Source: JAWKWH01 sp963669415 (GTDB taxonomy: Bacteria; Pseudomonadota; Alphaproteobacteria; Rhizobiales; Rhizobiaceae). Taken from it: a stretch of DNA of 64,000 bases. Below, one piece after another: positions 25,538 to 34,706 of the stretch (positions are counted from its first letter, which is position 1; each line of letters starts with the position of its first letter). The translations under genes and the position numbers were made by a program. Location: NCBI GenBank assembly GCA_963669415.2, contig CAXXPS010000003.1, positions 124,001 through 188,000 on the forward strand. Reading direction: 5' to 3'. The notes below the pieces were generated by a model that was not told where the DNA came from, did no database searches, and saw nothing but the letters and a program-made list of their open reading frames with translations.

Positions 25538-26731
25538 ATGCAGCCGCGGACGATTGTCATCTATTGCGGATTGTTGATGTCTGCTGCCGCGTTTGGCACG
25601 GACGTTACATTGCCTGCATTCCCGCAAATGGAAGCGGATCTCTCAACAAGCAAGACACTGGTGCAGTGGACGATCCCAGCCTTTCTCATTGCTGCCGGTA
25701 TGGGGCAAGTCGTCTGGGGTGGAATGTCGGACCGACTTGGGCGCAAACCGGCGCTTGCAGGCGGGTTGGCAATGTTTTTGGTCGGCTGCCTGATTGCAGC
25801 GTTTGCAGAAAGTATCGAGTTGCTGCTTGCGGCAAGGGCCCTGCAAGGATTTGGCGGTGCGGCAGCAATTGTTTCGTCGCGGGCAATTGTTCGTGATCTT
25901 TATACCGGTGAGGAACTCGCACGCGGACTGGCCTTGGCTACGGCAATTTTTGCGGCGGGCCCGATTGTCGCGCCGCTTGCGGGCGGCATCATCACCGAGT
26001 TCTGGGATTGGAGGGTCGTGTTTGGCGTACTGGCCGCATATGGCGCCGTCATGATCATGATCTTGGTCAGAATGCCGGAGACCCTCAGCGTTAAAGCTCC
26101 CGACGCGACGAAATTATCGACGATGAAGCGTCGGGCGAAACGAATGTTCGACAACCCGCAATCGCGTTATTTCCTTATCATGTCGGCGATAACCAGCTCG
26201 GCAATTTATCTCATCATCACCAGCCTGCCGGTTATCTATGATGTCCAGTTTCAGATCGATGGTTTCGCTTTTTCAGTATTTTTCGCCGTTCACGGACTAG
26301 GGATCATTGTCGGGCAAATCGGCAATCGCCGCCTGATCCGAAAATACGGGATCATCAAGGCGATGATCCTCGCCGGTGGAGTGCTTTTGCTGACATCGCT
26401 TGCGGTATTGGCCGGCGCACTATCGGATTTGATGAATGCGTATTCTCTTTCTGCACTGATGATCTTATTTGCGACCAGCTATTTGATTGTTTATTCCAAC
26501 GGCGCAGCACTGGTGCTTGATCCGCATGGTGACATTGCCGGTTATGCAGCTTCAGTTTTTGGCGTGGTGAGCCAGATTGGCGGGTCGCTGATCGCTGCTG
26601 CTCTCGTTGTGTTCACCGGAGCCAGCATTGCCGGCTTTGGCATCTCGCTGCTTGGAATATGTCTCGTCAGCCTGGCGGGCACTTTGTGGTGGCAGTCCGG
26701 CGCCAAGAACCGGCTCCGGGTTACTACATAG
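25538..26731 (+). CDS. Bcr/CflA-type MFS transporter
   Basis: About 397 residues with 12 predicted membrane helices. Features of the Bcr/CflA drug-efflux branch include TLPAFPQMEADL in the first loop and the MFS motif GMSDRLGRKPAL between helices 2 and 3. It begins five bases after pcaB, so it probably belongs to the pob/pca operon and may move an aromatic acid or relieve its toxicity; direction cannot be read from the sequence. Its 3' end overlaps the convergent paaZ by eight bases. Confidence 0.85.
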   Translation: MQPRTIVIYCGLLMSAAAFGTDVTLPAFPQMEADLSTSKTLVQWTIPAFLIAAGMGQVVWGGMSDRLGRKPALAGGLAMFLVGCLIAAFAESIELLLAARALQGFGGAAAIVSSRAIVRDLYTGEELARGLALATAIFAAGPIVAPLAGGIITEFWDWRVVFGVLAAYGAVMIMILVRMPETLSVKAPDATKLSTMKRRAKRMFDNPQSRYFLIMSAITSSAIYLIITSLPVIYDVQFQIDGFAFSVFFAVHGLGIIVGQIGNRRLIRKYGIIKAMILAGGVLLLTSLAVLAGALSDLMNAYSLSALMILFATSYLIVYSNGAALVLDPHGDIAGYAASVFGVVSQIGGSLIAAALVVFTGASIAGFGISLLGICLVSLAGTLWWQSGAKNRLRVTT

Positions 26732-28739
26732 CGTTCATCGTCAACAATTCGTATTCAGCGACTTGTTCATCATCCTGATTGCGGACCGTGACGTGCCAGC
26801 GCACTTCGCCATATTCTTCGTTGCGCTTGGTCTTGTGCATAGCGGTCAGGCGAACCTGCAGCGTGTCGCCAGCTGACACGGGTTTTTGAAAACGAAGACT
26901 GTCGAGCCCGTAATTGGCAAGCACTGGGCCCGGATCGGGATCGACGAACAAGCCGGCGGCAAAGCTCAAGATCAGATAGCCGTGGGCAACGCGTCCCGGG
27001 AAGAACGGATTTGCAGCGGCGGCCTCTTCATCCATATGGGCGTAGAACGTATCGCCGGTAAAGTTGGCGAAGTGCTCGATATCGTCCATCGTGACTGTTC
27101 GCGCGTCAGTCTCGATGGAATGCCCGATTTCCAGCTCCGAAAACCGCATGCGGAACGGGTGTTTGGGCTTGTCCAATGTTTTCGAGCCGGGCACGTAGCT
27201 TTTCGTAATTCCGGCAATGATATCCGGGCTACCTTGAACCGCCGTGCGCTGCATGTAGTGAGTCACGCCACGGATACCGCCCATTTCCTCGCCACCGCCA
27301 GCGCGCCCCGGACCGCCGTGAACCAAGTGAGGCAACGGCGAGCCGTGTCCCGTGGCTTCCTTACCGGTATCGCGGTTTGCGAAGTAGAGCCGGCCATGCC
27401 AGGCGCCGGATATCTCAACCGCACGGCGCGCGACCGCCGGATGGTGCGTGAATACCGACGTCACCAGCGATCCGCCGCCGCGGTTCGCCAAGGCCAGCGC
27501 ATGATCAAGATCGCGATAGCCCATCACCGTCGAAACCGGTCCGAATGCTTCGGTGCCGTGAACTTTATCAGCGTTATCCGGATCATCGCAGCAGAACAGC
27601 ATCGGCGACAAAAATGCACTGCCGTTGGGACCATTTGCATTCGCTTGGCCGAAGACCTGTCGCGCTTCCGAACCGATGATACCGGCCTTTTCCAGAACGT
27701 CCTCGCGTTGTGCGATGCTGGCAAGCGCACCCATCCGCGTTGTTTCGTCCCGAGGGTCGCCAACTTTGGTACCGGCAAGCTTGTCCGATACCGCATCAAT
27801 GAGCGCATCCCTATGCTCAACGGGTACCAGAATGCGTCGGATTGCGGTGCACTTCTGCCCGGCCTTGGCAGTCATCTCGCGGTGGATTTCGCGGACTGCG
27901 CTTTCAAACTCCGGCGTTGCCGGACCAGCGTCAGGGCCTAGAATGGTGGCATTGAGTGAATCCTGCTCGGCAACGAAGCGGACTGCATTGTCGAGCAGAT
28001 TGGAATTCCCGCGCAACATTCGCGCGGTTGCCGCCGAGCCGGTGAATGAGACCACATCCTGCGCTCCGAGTTGGTCCAGCAAATCCCCCGTCGAACCAGA
28101 TATGAGCTGCACTGCTCCCTCAGGCAGGATCTCAGACTCGATGATCATGCGAAATGCAGCCTCGGTTAACCAGGCGGTAGCCGACGCCGGCTTCACTATC
28201 GCTGGAACGCCTGCAAGCAACGTGGGGGCCAGTTTTTCCAACATACCCCAGACCGGAAAATTGAAGGCATTGATGTGAACAGCGACGCCTTGCAACGATG
28301 TCAGAACATGCTGACCAAGAAAGTTGCCTGATCGCGACAGCGGCTCTCTTGTTCCGTCAATCATGATTGTATCGTCCGGCAGTTCGCGGCGGCCCTTCGA
28401 GGAATAGACGAACAGCGTTCCGATGCCGCCGTCGATGTCGATCATGGCGTCCGATTTTGTCGTGCCGGTATCGTAAGACAACTCATAAAGCGGATCACGG
28501 CGTTCGTTCAAATATTGGGCAAGCGCTTTGAGGGCGAATGCTCGATCGTGAAATGTCATGGCCCGCAGTGCGGGGCCGCCAACATTGCGGGCATGCTCGA
28601 TCATCGCAGTGAAATCGAGCGACACTCCGCCGATTTCCGCGAAATCAGCACCGGTCGCGGCGCTTTTCAGCAAAGCCCTGTTGTTTCCTGGCGGAATCCA
28701 CTGTCCGGCGGCAAAACTACTTACTTGCAACAAAGACAT
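26724..28739 (-). CDS. paaZ: Bifunctional ring-opening enzyme PaaZ (oxepin-CoA hydrolase / semialdehyde dehydrogenase)
   Basis: A 671-residue fusion. Residues 1 to ~520 form an aldehyde dehydrogenase with the phosphate loop FTGSAATARML and catalytic Cys in AGQKCTAIRR. Residues ~535-671 form a MaoC-like hydratase (FYAHMDEEAAAANPFFPGRV). PaaZ hydrolyses oxepin-CoA and oxidises the resulting aldehyde to 3-oxo-5,6-dehydrosuberyl-CoA in phenylacetate breakdown. It lies 16 bases downstream of the P450 gene in the same direction. The later beta-oxidation-like genes (paaF, G, H, J) are not in the window. Confidence 0.93.
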   Translation of the reverse strand: MSLLQVSSFAAGQWIPPGNNRALLKSAATGADFAEIGGVSLDFTAMIEHARNVGGPALRAMTFHDRAFALKALAQYLNERRDPLYELSYDTGTTKSDAMIDIDGGIGTLFVYSSKGRRELPDDTIMIDGTREPLSRSGNFLGQHVLTSLQGVAVHINAFNFPVWGMLEKLAPTLLAGVPAIVKPASATAWLTEAAFRMIIESEILPEGAVQLISGSTGDLLDQLGAQDVVSFTGSAATARMLRGNSNLLDNAVRFVAEQDSLNATILGPDAGPATPEFESAVREIHREMTAKAGQKCTAIRRILVPVEHRDALIDAVSDKLAGTKVGDPRDETTRMGALASIAQREDVLEKAGIIGSEARQVFGQANANGPNGSAFLSPMLFCCDDPDNADKVHGTEAFGPVSTVMGYRDLDHALALANRGGGSLVTSVFTHHPAVARRAVEISGAWHGRLYFANRDTGKEATGHGSPLPHLVHGGPGRAGGGEEMGGIRGVTHYMQRTAVQGSPDIIAGITKSYVPGSKTLDKPKHPFRMRFSELEIGHSIETDARTVTMDDIEHFANFTGDTFYAHMDEEAAAANPFFPGRVAHGYLILSFAAGLFVDPDPGPVLANYGLDSLRFQKPVSAGDTLQVRLTAMHKTKRNEEYGEVRWHVTVRNQDDEQVAEYELLTMNAM

Positions 28740-28755
28740 CTGGTTCTCCTGTCAA

Positions 28756-29966
28756 TCATCCCAGCTTGGCCGGAAGTGAAGCGTAGCCTCGAAAGCGGAC
28801 CCGGCCATTGCGTACAGCGTTGCCGGTCAGTTCATAACGGGGGAAACGGCGCAGAAACTTGGATATGGCGATGCGGCCCTCCATGCGGGCGAGCGAGAAT
28901 CCAACGCAGAGGTGCGGGCCCCCCGCAAAGGCGTGGTGTTTGTTCGGCTTGCGGGCGATATCAAGCTGGTCCGGGTTTTCGAACTGGCGCGGATCGCGAT
29001 TGGCAGCGCCGATACACAGGTGGACACGTGTTCCGGCCGAGATATTTTCACCATGGAATTCGCAATCGGTTGTCGTCATGCGATTGCCGAGCTGGTTGGG
29101 GCTTTGAAATCTTAGAAACTCGTCGACAGCGGTGTTGATCAGTCCGGGATCTTCAATCAGGCGTTCACGTTGGTCAGGCCACTCGTGCAGGCTTGCCAAG
29201 GCGTTGCCTATCAGATTTGTTGTGGTTTCATGACCGGCATTGAGAATGAATATGCAGTTTTGCAGCAGTTCGGTCTCGGTCAGTTTTTCTCCACCAACGC
29301 CTTCGATCAGCCGGGTCAACACGTCGGTTGCCGGATCGCCGGGGTTCTTCCGCCGATCGTCAGCCAAATCCTTCAGGTAGGCTTTGAAGTCGATCACCGA
29401 CTGATTGCCCCAGTCTTCCTGCTCCTTGCTCAGAACCGGCTCCAGCGCGCCAAGGATCGCCAATGACCAGTCTCTCAGCGGGCCGCGATCCTCACGTGGA
29501 ATGGCAAACAGATTGCCGATGACCTCGATCGGAATTGCCGATGAAAAGTCCTCGATCAGATCAGCTTCATCTTTTTCGCCGAGCGCGTCAATAAGGTTAT
29601 CGATCAACGCAATCAGCCCCGGTTCCATCGCCTGCAACGCTCTCGGATTGAGCGCGCCGACCATGATTTTTCTCACCCTTGTGTGCAGTGGTGGATCGCT
29701 GAAAACCAGGCTGGTGGTGTGATGCTCATATAGCGGCGTGTCACCGTATTTGGGCCAGAACTCAACTTTCTTGTCGGAGGAGAATGTTGCTGTATCGCGG
29801 TAGACGCGATCCAGATCATCCCAGCGCGACAGCATGATGGATCCGTCGGTAAAATGCTTGACGGGTGCATGTTCAAGCAGTGAACAGTAGACAGGGAAGG
29901 GGTCCTCAACAAATCCCTCGGGAGGTCGTTGAGGTCGAAATTTTCGGCCAGTGCCGGATCGGCCAT
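28756..29966 (-). pseudogene. Cytochrome P450, frameshifted near the N-terminus
   Basis: A bacterial P450 of about 403 residues once repaired. The I-helix is NAGHETTTN, the ExxR motif is in DEFLRF, and the heme-binding Cys is in FAGGPHLCVGF. The ATG at 29966 begins MADPALAENFDLNDLP; near 29922 one base appears missing, and the protein continues in the next frame as PEGFVEDPFPVYCSLLEHA and on to 28756. Without correction the open frame starts only at 29835, losing ~44 residues. It forms an operon with paaZ and shares a divergent promoter region, with a perfect palindrome, with the thioesterase-paaK-tetR operon. Substrate unknown. Confidence 0.82.
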
Positions 29967-30009
29967 GATTTGTCCTGCCCTTGTCGTAGCACGAATGAAA
30001 GTATTATTG

Positions 30010-30023
30010 ACCGACCGGTCGGT
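30010..30023. promoter_or_regulatory. Perfect 14-bp palindrome, probable TetR operator
   Basis: ACCGACCGGTCGGT reads the same on both strands. It lies in the 104-base gap between the divergent P450-paaZ and thioesterase-paaK-tetR operons, in the position of an operator for both promoters. Form and length fit a TetR-family site, and the tetR gene at 31855 is the likely owner. Confidence 0.7.
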
Positions 30024-30070
30024 TTATGCAAGTCTTGAAAATCAGAATTGTCGACGCGAGAACAAAATTT

Positions 30071-30499
30071 ATGACACCGCAGGAAGTCGCGAAAAAAAGC
30101 GCAGAGGCGATGTGGGCGCGCGATCGCGCGTCGAAATGGCTCGGCGCATCGCTGGACGAAGTTGGGCCCGGCCGCGCGGTTATGTCCATGACCATCGAAG
30201 AGCACCACACCAACGGACACGACATTTGTCACGGTGGGTTCATTTTTACACTGGCGGATTCGACATTTGCCTTTGCCTGCAACAGTTACAACCAAAACAC
30301 TGTTGCGCAACAGGTCACGATCACCTTTGTCGAACCGGGAAGGCTTGGCGACAGGTTAACGGCAGAAGCAACAGAAGTGTCAAAGCAGGGCCGTTCCGGT
30401 ATTTACGATATCGAGGTGAGGCGGGGTGACGGTGCAATGGTCGCCGCCTTCCGCGGCTTGTCGCGGACCATCAAGGGTACAAACTTTGATGAGGGATAA
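30071..30499 (+). CDS. paaI: Phenylacetate-pathway hotdog thioesterase (PaaI type)
   Basis: About 142 residues, a hotdog-fold thioesterase with the PaaI signature HHTNGHDICHGGFIFTLADS. PaaI hydrolyses dead-end ring-hydroxylated phenylacetyl-CoA species to free CoA. The ATG at 30071 (MTPQEVAKKSAEAMW) matches the family N-terminus; the in-frame ATG 30026 would lie almost on the palindrome. It is first in an operon with paaK (36-base gap) and a tetR gene. Confidence 0.9.
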   Translation: MTPQEVAKKSAEAMWARDRASKWLGASLDEVGPGRAVMSMTIEEHHTNGHDICHGGFIFTLADSTFAFACNSYNQNTVAQQVTITFVEPGRLGDRLTAEATEVSKQGRSGIYDIEVRRGDGAMVAAFRGLSRTIKGTNFDEG

Positions 30500-30535
30500 C
30501 CATGGCACCGGATACCAACCGGTGTATCGAGGGAG

Positions 30536-31852
30536 ATGATGATGGAAGATCTGACACCACCACGCGACACGCTTGAACCCATAGAGATCGCGTCGCGTGA
30601 CGAGATTTCCGCGCTTCAATTGGAGCGCCTCAAATGGTCGTTGAACCACGCCTACGACAACGTATCGTTTTACAAATCCAGTTTCGATAGCGCCGGCGTG
30701 CACCCAGACGATTGCAAGCAACTGTCCGATCTGTCGAAATTTCCGTTCACGGTGAAGACCGATCTTCGCGACAACTATCCTTTCGGCATGTTTGCTGTTC
30801 CGCGTGAACAGGTCATGCGCATCCACGCATCCTCGGGCACGACAGGAAAGCCGACAGTTGTCGGATACACCAAAAAGGACATCGATACCTGGGCCACGGT
30901 CGCCGCGCGGTCGATGCGGGCGTCCGGCACACGGCCCGGCGATGTGGTTCATGTAGCCTATGGCTACGGTTTGTTTACGGGTGGGCTTGGCGCGCACTAT
31001 GGCGCAGAGAAGCTTGGATGCACCGTCGTGCCAGTGTCCGGTGGCATGACGGAAAGGCAAGTCACGCTGATCGAGGATTTTGGCGCGACGACCATCATGG
31101 TGACACCGTCATACATGCTTTCGATCCTCGATTACTACCGCATGGCGGGACTGGACCCGCAAAAGAGCCCGCTCAAGGTCGGGATATTCGGCGCCGAACC
31201 CTGGACAAATGCAATGCGCGAGGAGATCGAGCAGGCATTCGACATGCATGCAGTTGACATTTACGGCCTGTCGGAGGTGATGGGGCCGGGCGTGGCCAAT
31301 GAATGCGTGGAAACCAAGGACGGATTGCACGTCTGGGAGGACCATTTCTATCCTGAGATCATCAACCCGGAGACGGGTGAGGTCGCCGACGATGGCGAGA
31401 AAGGTGAGCTTGTATTCACTTCGCTGACCAAGGAAGCTTTTCCGATTATCCGCTACCGCACGCGGGATTTGACCAGATTGCTGCCCGGGACGGCGCGCTC
31501 GATGCGGCGCATGGAAAAAATCACCGGCAGGTCCGACGACATGATCATTCTCCGTGGTGTCAATGTGTTTCCGACCCAGATCGAAGAGCAGATTCTCAAG
31601 GTTGAAGGGTTGTCGCCGCACTTCCAGATCGAATTGACCCGCAAAGGCCGCATGGACGAAATGACGGTGTTTGTGGAAGCGACGACTACACACGCTGACG
31701 AACAGAGCCGCCGGGGATCGGCGGGTTCTCTGGCGCATCATATCAAGAGCGTTATCGGCATTACTGCGAAGATCAATGTCGCCGAACCGGAAGGTGTGGC
31801 GCGCAGCCAGGGCAAGGCGGTGCGGATCGTCGACAAGCGCCCGAAGGAATAG
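30536..31852 (+). CDS. paaK: Phenylacetate-CoA ligase
   Basis: About 438 residues of the ANL adenylating family. The ATP loop is SSGTTGKPTVVGYT, later YGLSEVMGPG and a hinge region YRTRDLTRL followed by GRSDDMIILRGVNVFPTQIE are typical PaaK. It activates phenylacetate to phenylacetyl-CoA, the substrate of PaaABCDE. Three adjacent ATG codons (30536, 30539, 30542) follow GAGGGAG; the second or third has the better spacing. The stop is two bases before the tetR start. Confidence 0.94.
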   Translation: MMMEDLTPPRDTLEPIEIASRDEISALQLERLKWSLNHAYDNVSFYKSSFDSAGVHPDDCKQLSDLSKFPFTVKTDLRDNYPFGMFAVPREQVMRIHASSGTTGKPTVVGYTKKDIDTWATVAARSMRASGTRPGDVVHVAYGYGLFTGGLGAHYGAEKLGCTVVPVSGGMTERQVTLIEDFGATTIMVTPSYMLSILDYYRMAGLDPQKSPLKVGIFGAEPWTNAMREEIEQAFDMHAVDIYGLSEVMGPGVANECVETKDGLHVWEDHFYPEIINPETGEVADDGEKGELVFTSLTKEAFPIIRYRTRDLTRLLPGTARSMRRMEKITGRSDDMIILRGVNVFPTQIEEQILKVEGLSPHFQIELTRKGRMDEMTVFVEATTTHADEQSRRGSAGSLAHHIKSVIGITAKINVAEPEGVARSQGKAVRIVDKRPKE

Positions 31853-31854
31853 AC

Positions 31855-32448
31855 GTGCCCCGCACCCGCGCCAAGGATCACGATGACAAGCGCGTCGCTA
31901 TCATGGAAACAGCGGCGCGCATCTTTGCCGATGGCGGATATGACCGCACGTCCATGGCACAGCTGGCAGCTGAGTGCGGTGTGTCGAAGGCACTGATCTA
32001 TCATTACTATGCTTCCAAAGAAGCACTGCTGTTCGACATCATTGAAAAACATCTCTCGGATTTGCTCGATGCGGTGGAGAAAGCTGACGAAAAGGAGGCT
32101 GAACCACAGGTGCGGCTTGAGGCCTTGGTCACTGGTCTGCTTGAAGCCTATCGCGATGCAGATGCCAAACACAAAGTTCAGCTGGGTGCGCTCGCTATAT
32201 TGCCAGTCGAGCAGCAGGATCATCTGAAGGGACTTGAACGACAGCTTGTGTCGCGATTTTCCGAGGCGGTGCGTGCGATCAACCCTGCGGCTTTCGAAGG
32301 CAGACCGCTGCTGAAACCGGTGACGATGAGCCTGTTTGGCATGCTCAACTGGTTCTACATGTGGTTCCGGGAAGGCGGGCAGGTATCGCGCAGTGATTAT
32401 GCCAAAATGGCCACCAATATCCTCGTCAACGGGGTGAGGGGTCTTTAG
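31855..32448 (+). CDS. TetR-family regulator of the paa thioesterase-ligase operon
   Basis: About 197 residues with an N-terminal TetR HTH (MAQLAAECGVSKALIYHYY) and a helical ligand domain. The start is GTG 31855, two bases after paaK. Co-transcription with paaI and paaK, together with the perfect palindrome at 30010-30023 in the divergent promoter region, suggests autoregulation with an acyl-CoA such as phenylacetyl-CoA as a possible inducer. That ligand is an inference from other Paa regulators. A second repressor, PaaX, is encoded 1.3 kb further on. Confidence 0.87.
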   Translation: MPRTRAKDHDDKRVAIMETAARIFADGGYDRTSMAQLAAECGVSKALIYHYYASKEALLFDIIEKHLSDLLDAVEKADEKEAEPQVRLEALVTGLLEAYRDADAKHKVQLGALAILPVEQQDHLKGLERQLVSRFSEAVRAINPAAFEGRPLLKPVTMSLFGMLNWFYMWFREGGQVSRSDYAKMATNILVNGVRGL

Positions 32449-32575
32449 CCGAACACCTTTCAATTGTTCTGACCCCGGATCAAGCGCGCCAGCAACTCCT
32501 AGGCCTGCCTTAATCGATCATTAACCATGTTTTCGGCAGAATTTGCGCAGTTTCCAAACTGAAACGGGTACCGCC

Positions 32576-32791
32576 ATGCCTATGCCGAGAGTGGACATCA
32601 AGTCAGAATTTGGTCAGGTGGATTTCAGTGCCAGACAGATGCGCATCGAGGCGCATAATGCTGGTGAGCGCGTTAAGACCATCCAACATGTCCGTGAATT
32701 GTTGGTACAGCTTGAAGATGGCCGGATATCGACAGAACTGGCGATGAACTGGCTTAACCGATATGAGCGAGGCCGCGCTCAAAGGTCCTAG
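32576..32791 (+). CDS. Small hypothetical protein
   Basis: A 71-residue protein without recognisable family, signal peptide or membrane segment. It is mostly helical by eye with a basic C-terminal end (LNRYERGRAQRS). Start ATG 32576 or 32582; a weak GGGT lies upstream. It sits between tetR and the convergent kynA. Codon use looks like its neighbours, but with no homology seen it could still be a chance frame. Confidence 0.4.
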   Translation: MPMPRVDIKSEFGQVDFSARQMRIEAHNAGERVKTIQHVRELLVQLEDGRISTELAMNWLNRYERGRAQRS

Positions 32792-32836
32792 CACCTCAGG
32801 TTTGCACTAGCCTTCCTGGCGGCCGGAAAACTGTGA

Positions 32837-33688
32837 TTACAGGCTGGTCCTGACATCCCACAATTCAGGAAACAGACGCACTTTCAGCATCGCTTCAAGA
32901 TAGTTCACGCCGGACGTTCCGCCCGTTCCGCGACGGTATCCAATGATGCGGCTGACCGTGGTCATGTGAGAGAAGCGCCAGAGCCGGAATGCATGTTCGA
33001 AGTCAACCAGTTTTTCGGCCAGATGGTAGAGGTCCCAGTGCTGTTCGCGGTCGCGGTAGACTGCCGCCCAGGCGGCTTCGACAGAGGCGTTCGCCTGATA
33101 TTTCTGGGTTTTGTCGCGGTTCAGATGTTCAGCGTCTATGGCAAGGCCACGGCGAACGAGGATGCCTTGTGCGGCATCATAAAGGCTTGGACTTTCAAGA
33201 ATTTGCGTCAACCAGTTGAAAATCTGATTCTTGTGGCGGTGCGGCTCCATCATCGCTGCCGACTTGTTGCCCATCAGGAATTCGAGTGCCCGGTACTGGT
33301 AGGACTGGAAGCCCGATGACTTTCCAAGCGACGGCCGGAATTCGAGATATTCCGACGGGGTCATTGTCGCGAGAACTTCCCAGGCCTGGTTTATCTGGGT
33401 GAAAATCCTGGCGACACGGGCCATCATTTTTTCTGCCGGCGCCAGTTCATCCTCCAGCAGATGATCCCGGGCAGCCGTCAGTTCATGAATGGCGAGTTTC
33501 AACCATAACTCCGTCGTCTGATGCTGGATGATGAACAGCAGCTCGTCATGATGACCGGAGATTGTCATCTGCGCGTCCAGCAACTTGTCGAGCTGCAGGA
33601 AGTCGCCATAGGTCATGTCATTTTGCATCGCCAGATGCGCGCCTTCTGCCGCCTCCGGCAGATCGGTCGGATTGGTCGTCTCGGTCAT
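32837..33688 (-). CDS. kynA: Tryptophan 2,3-dioxygenase
   Basis: About 283 residues with the heme-enzyme signature: MTYGDFLQLDKLLDAQ near the start, the FIIQHQTTELWLKL helix with its substrate-side His, and the proximal heme His in FRLWRFSHMTTVSR. The GTGGTSGV loop near the end is conserved. It opens the indole ring of L-tryptophan to N-formylkynurenine. No kynB or kynU is nearby. ATG 33688 (MTETTNPTD) is the natural start; longer frames upstream run through the promoter of paaX. Confidence 0.94.
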   Translation of the reverse strand: MTETTNPTDLPEAAEGAHLAMQNDMTYGDFLQLDKLLDAQMTISGHHDELLFIIQHQTTELWLKLAIHELTAARDHLLEDELAPAEKMMARVARIFTQINQAWEVLATMTPSEYLEFRPSLGKSSGFQSYQYRALEFLMGNKSAAMMEPHRHKNQIFNWLTQILESPSLYDAAQGILVRRGLAIDAEHLNRDKTQKYQANASVEAAWAAVYRDREQHWDLYHLAEKLVDFEHAFRLWRFSHMTTVSRIIGYRRGTGGTSGVNYLEAMLKVRLFPELWDVRTSL

Positions 33689-33797
33689 GGAAGGAACCTG
33701 ATTTTCAGGTGGGCCGGCCTCTGGGTGCGTCCCGCGCCGTCTGCTGATACTTCTATACGGCTTGCCAGTATTTGCAAATCCATGGCATGGCAGGTTC

Positions 33798-34703
33798 ATG
33801 GCAGCCGACAAAAACCAGGCGGAAATCGCGCTCGATGCGCTTGTGGCGGAATTGCATACGCGTGGGCGCTTGCGCGTATGGTCGCTGGTGATAACGCTAT
33901 TTGGTGACGCGATCGTCCCGCGCGGCGGCAAGGCCGGCCTGTCGGTACTGCAAGCTGTGATGACACGCCTGGGTGTGGAAAACGGAGCGCTGCGAACCGC
34001 AATGTCGCGGCTCGCAGCCGACGGCTGGGTTGAGCGGGAAAAATCGGGCCGTAATTCAATCTACACGCTGGCTGGCTCCGGGCGGCACGCTTTCGATGAA
34101 GCGACACGGCGGATTTATGCCGCTGGACCACCGGAATGGGATGGCCGTTGGACAGTTGCGGTTGCACCGCCGGACGCTGCACAGGGTGACCGGGAGGTTG
34201 CATTGAATGCGTCCGGGTTTGTCAGTGCAGGTAGCAACATATGGGTGAGGGCAGAAACGAATGCCCAGCCAGCCTTGCCGAACGGTTTGGCCGATATGCT
34301 TATACTGACATCGCAACCAACTGCCGTTCCGCGGGAGCCTGATCAATTCTGGGAGCTGGAAGAAATCGGAGCCGCTTACAGCGTTCTTGCCGAACGCTTT
34401 GCAGTGTTTGCTCGCGCCTTGGTGGTAGGTGACCGGCTCGAACCTCTCGACGCCATGGCTGCACGCACGTTGCTGATACACGACTGGCGCCGCGCCGTGC
34501 TTCACGACCCCGGATTGCCTGCGGAACTGCTTCCGGCCGAATGGCCAGGAGAGAAGACAAGGGCGCTGATACGTTCAATTTATTCAAATTTGACTGCCGC
34601 AAGCGAGAACTGGCTGGACACAGCAGGTTTGCCGCCTCAGTACGATCTTCTGTCTTTTGCGGAGAGATTTGGAATTCAAGCGCCGATATCGCCCGAACCT
34701 TGA
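33798..34703 (+). CDS. paaX: PaaX-family transcriptional repressor
   Basis: About 301 residues. The N-terminus has the PaaX winged helix (VWSLVITLFGDAIVPRGG, then LRTAMSRLAADGWVERE), and the C-terminal half has the family's middle and C-terminal domains. PaaX represses phenylacetate genes in E. coli and other bacteria and is released by phenylacetyl-CoA. Here it lies 0.5 kb before paaABCDE, separated by a thioesterase on the opposite strand, and divergent from kynA. Start ATG 33798 is preferred over ATG 33762. Confidence 0.88.
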   Translation: MAADKNQAEIALDALVAELHTRGRLRVWSLVITLFGDAIVPRGGKAGLSVLQAVMTRLGVENGALRTAMSRLAADGWVEREKSGRNSIYTLAGSGRHAFDEATRRIYAAGPPEWDGRWTVAVAPPDAAQGDREVALNASGFVSAGSNIWVRAETNAQPALPNGLADMLILTSQPTAVPREPDQFWELEEIGAAYSVLAERFAVFARALVVGDRLEPLDAMAARTLLIHDWRRAVLHDPGLPAELLPAEWPGEKTRALIRSIYSNLTAASENWLDTAGLPPQYDLLSFAERFGIQAPISPEP

Positions 34704-34706
34704 AGA

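Noticed and set aside
26886..27941. A 351-codon open frame antisense to paaZ
   Set aside because: It lies entirely within the well-supported paaZ gene on the other strand, has no family resemblance, and is of the length expected by chance opposite a GC-rich gene.
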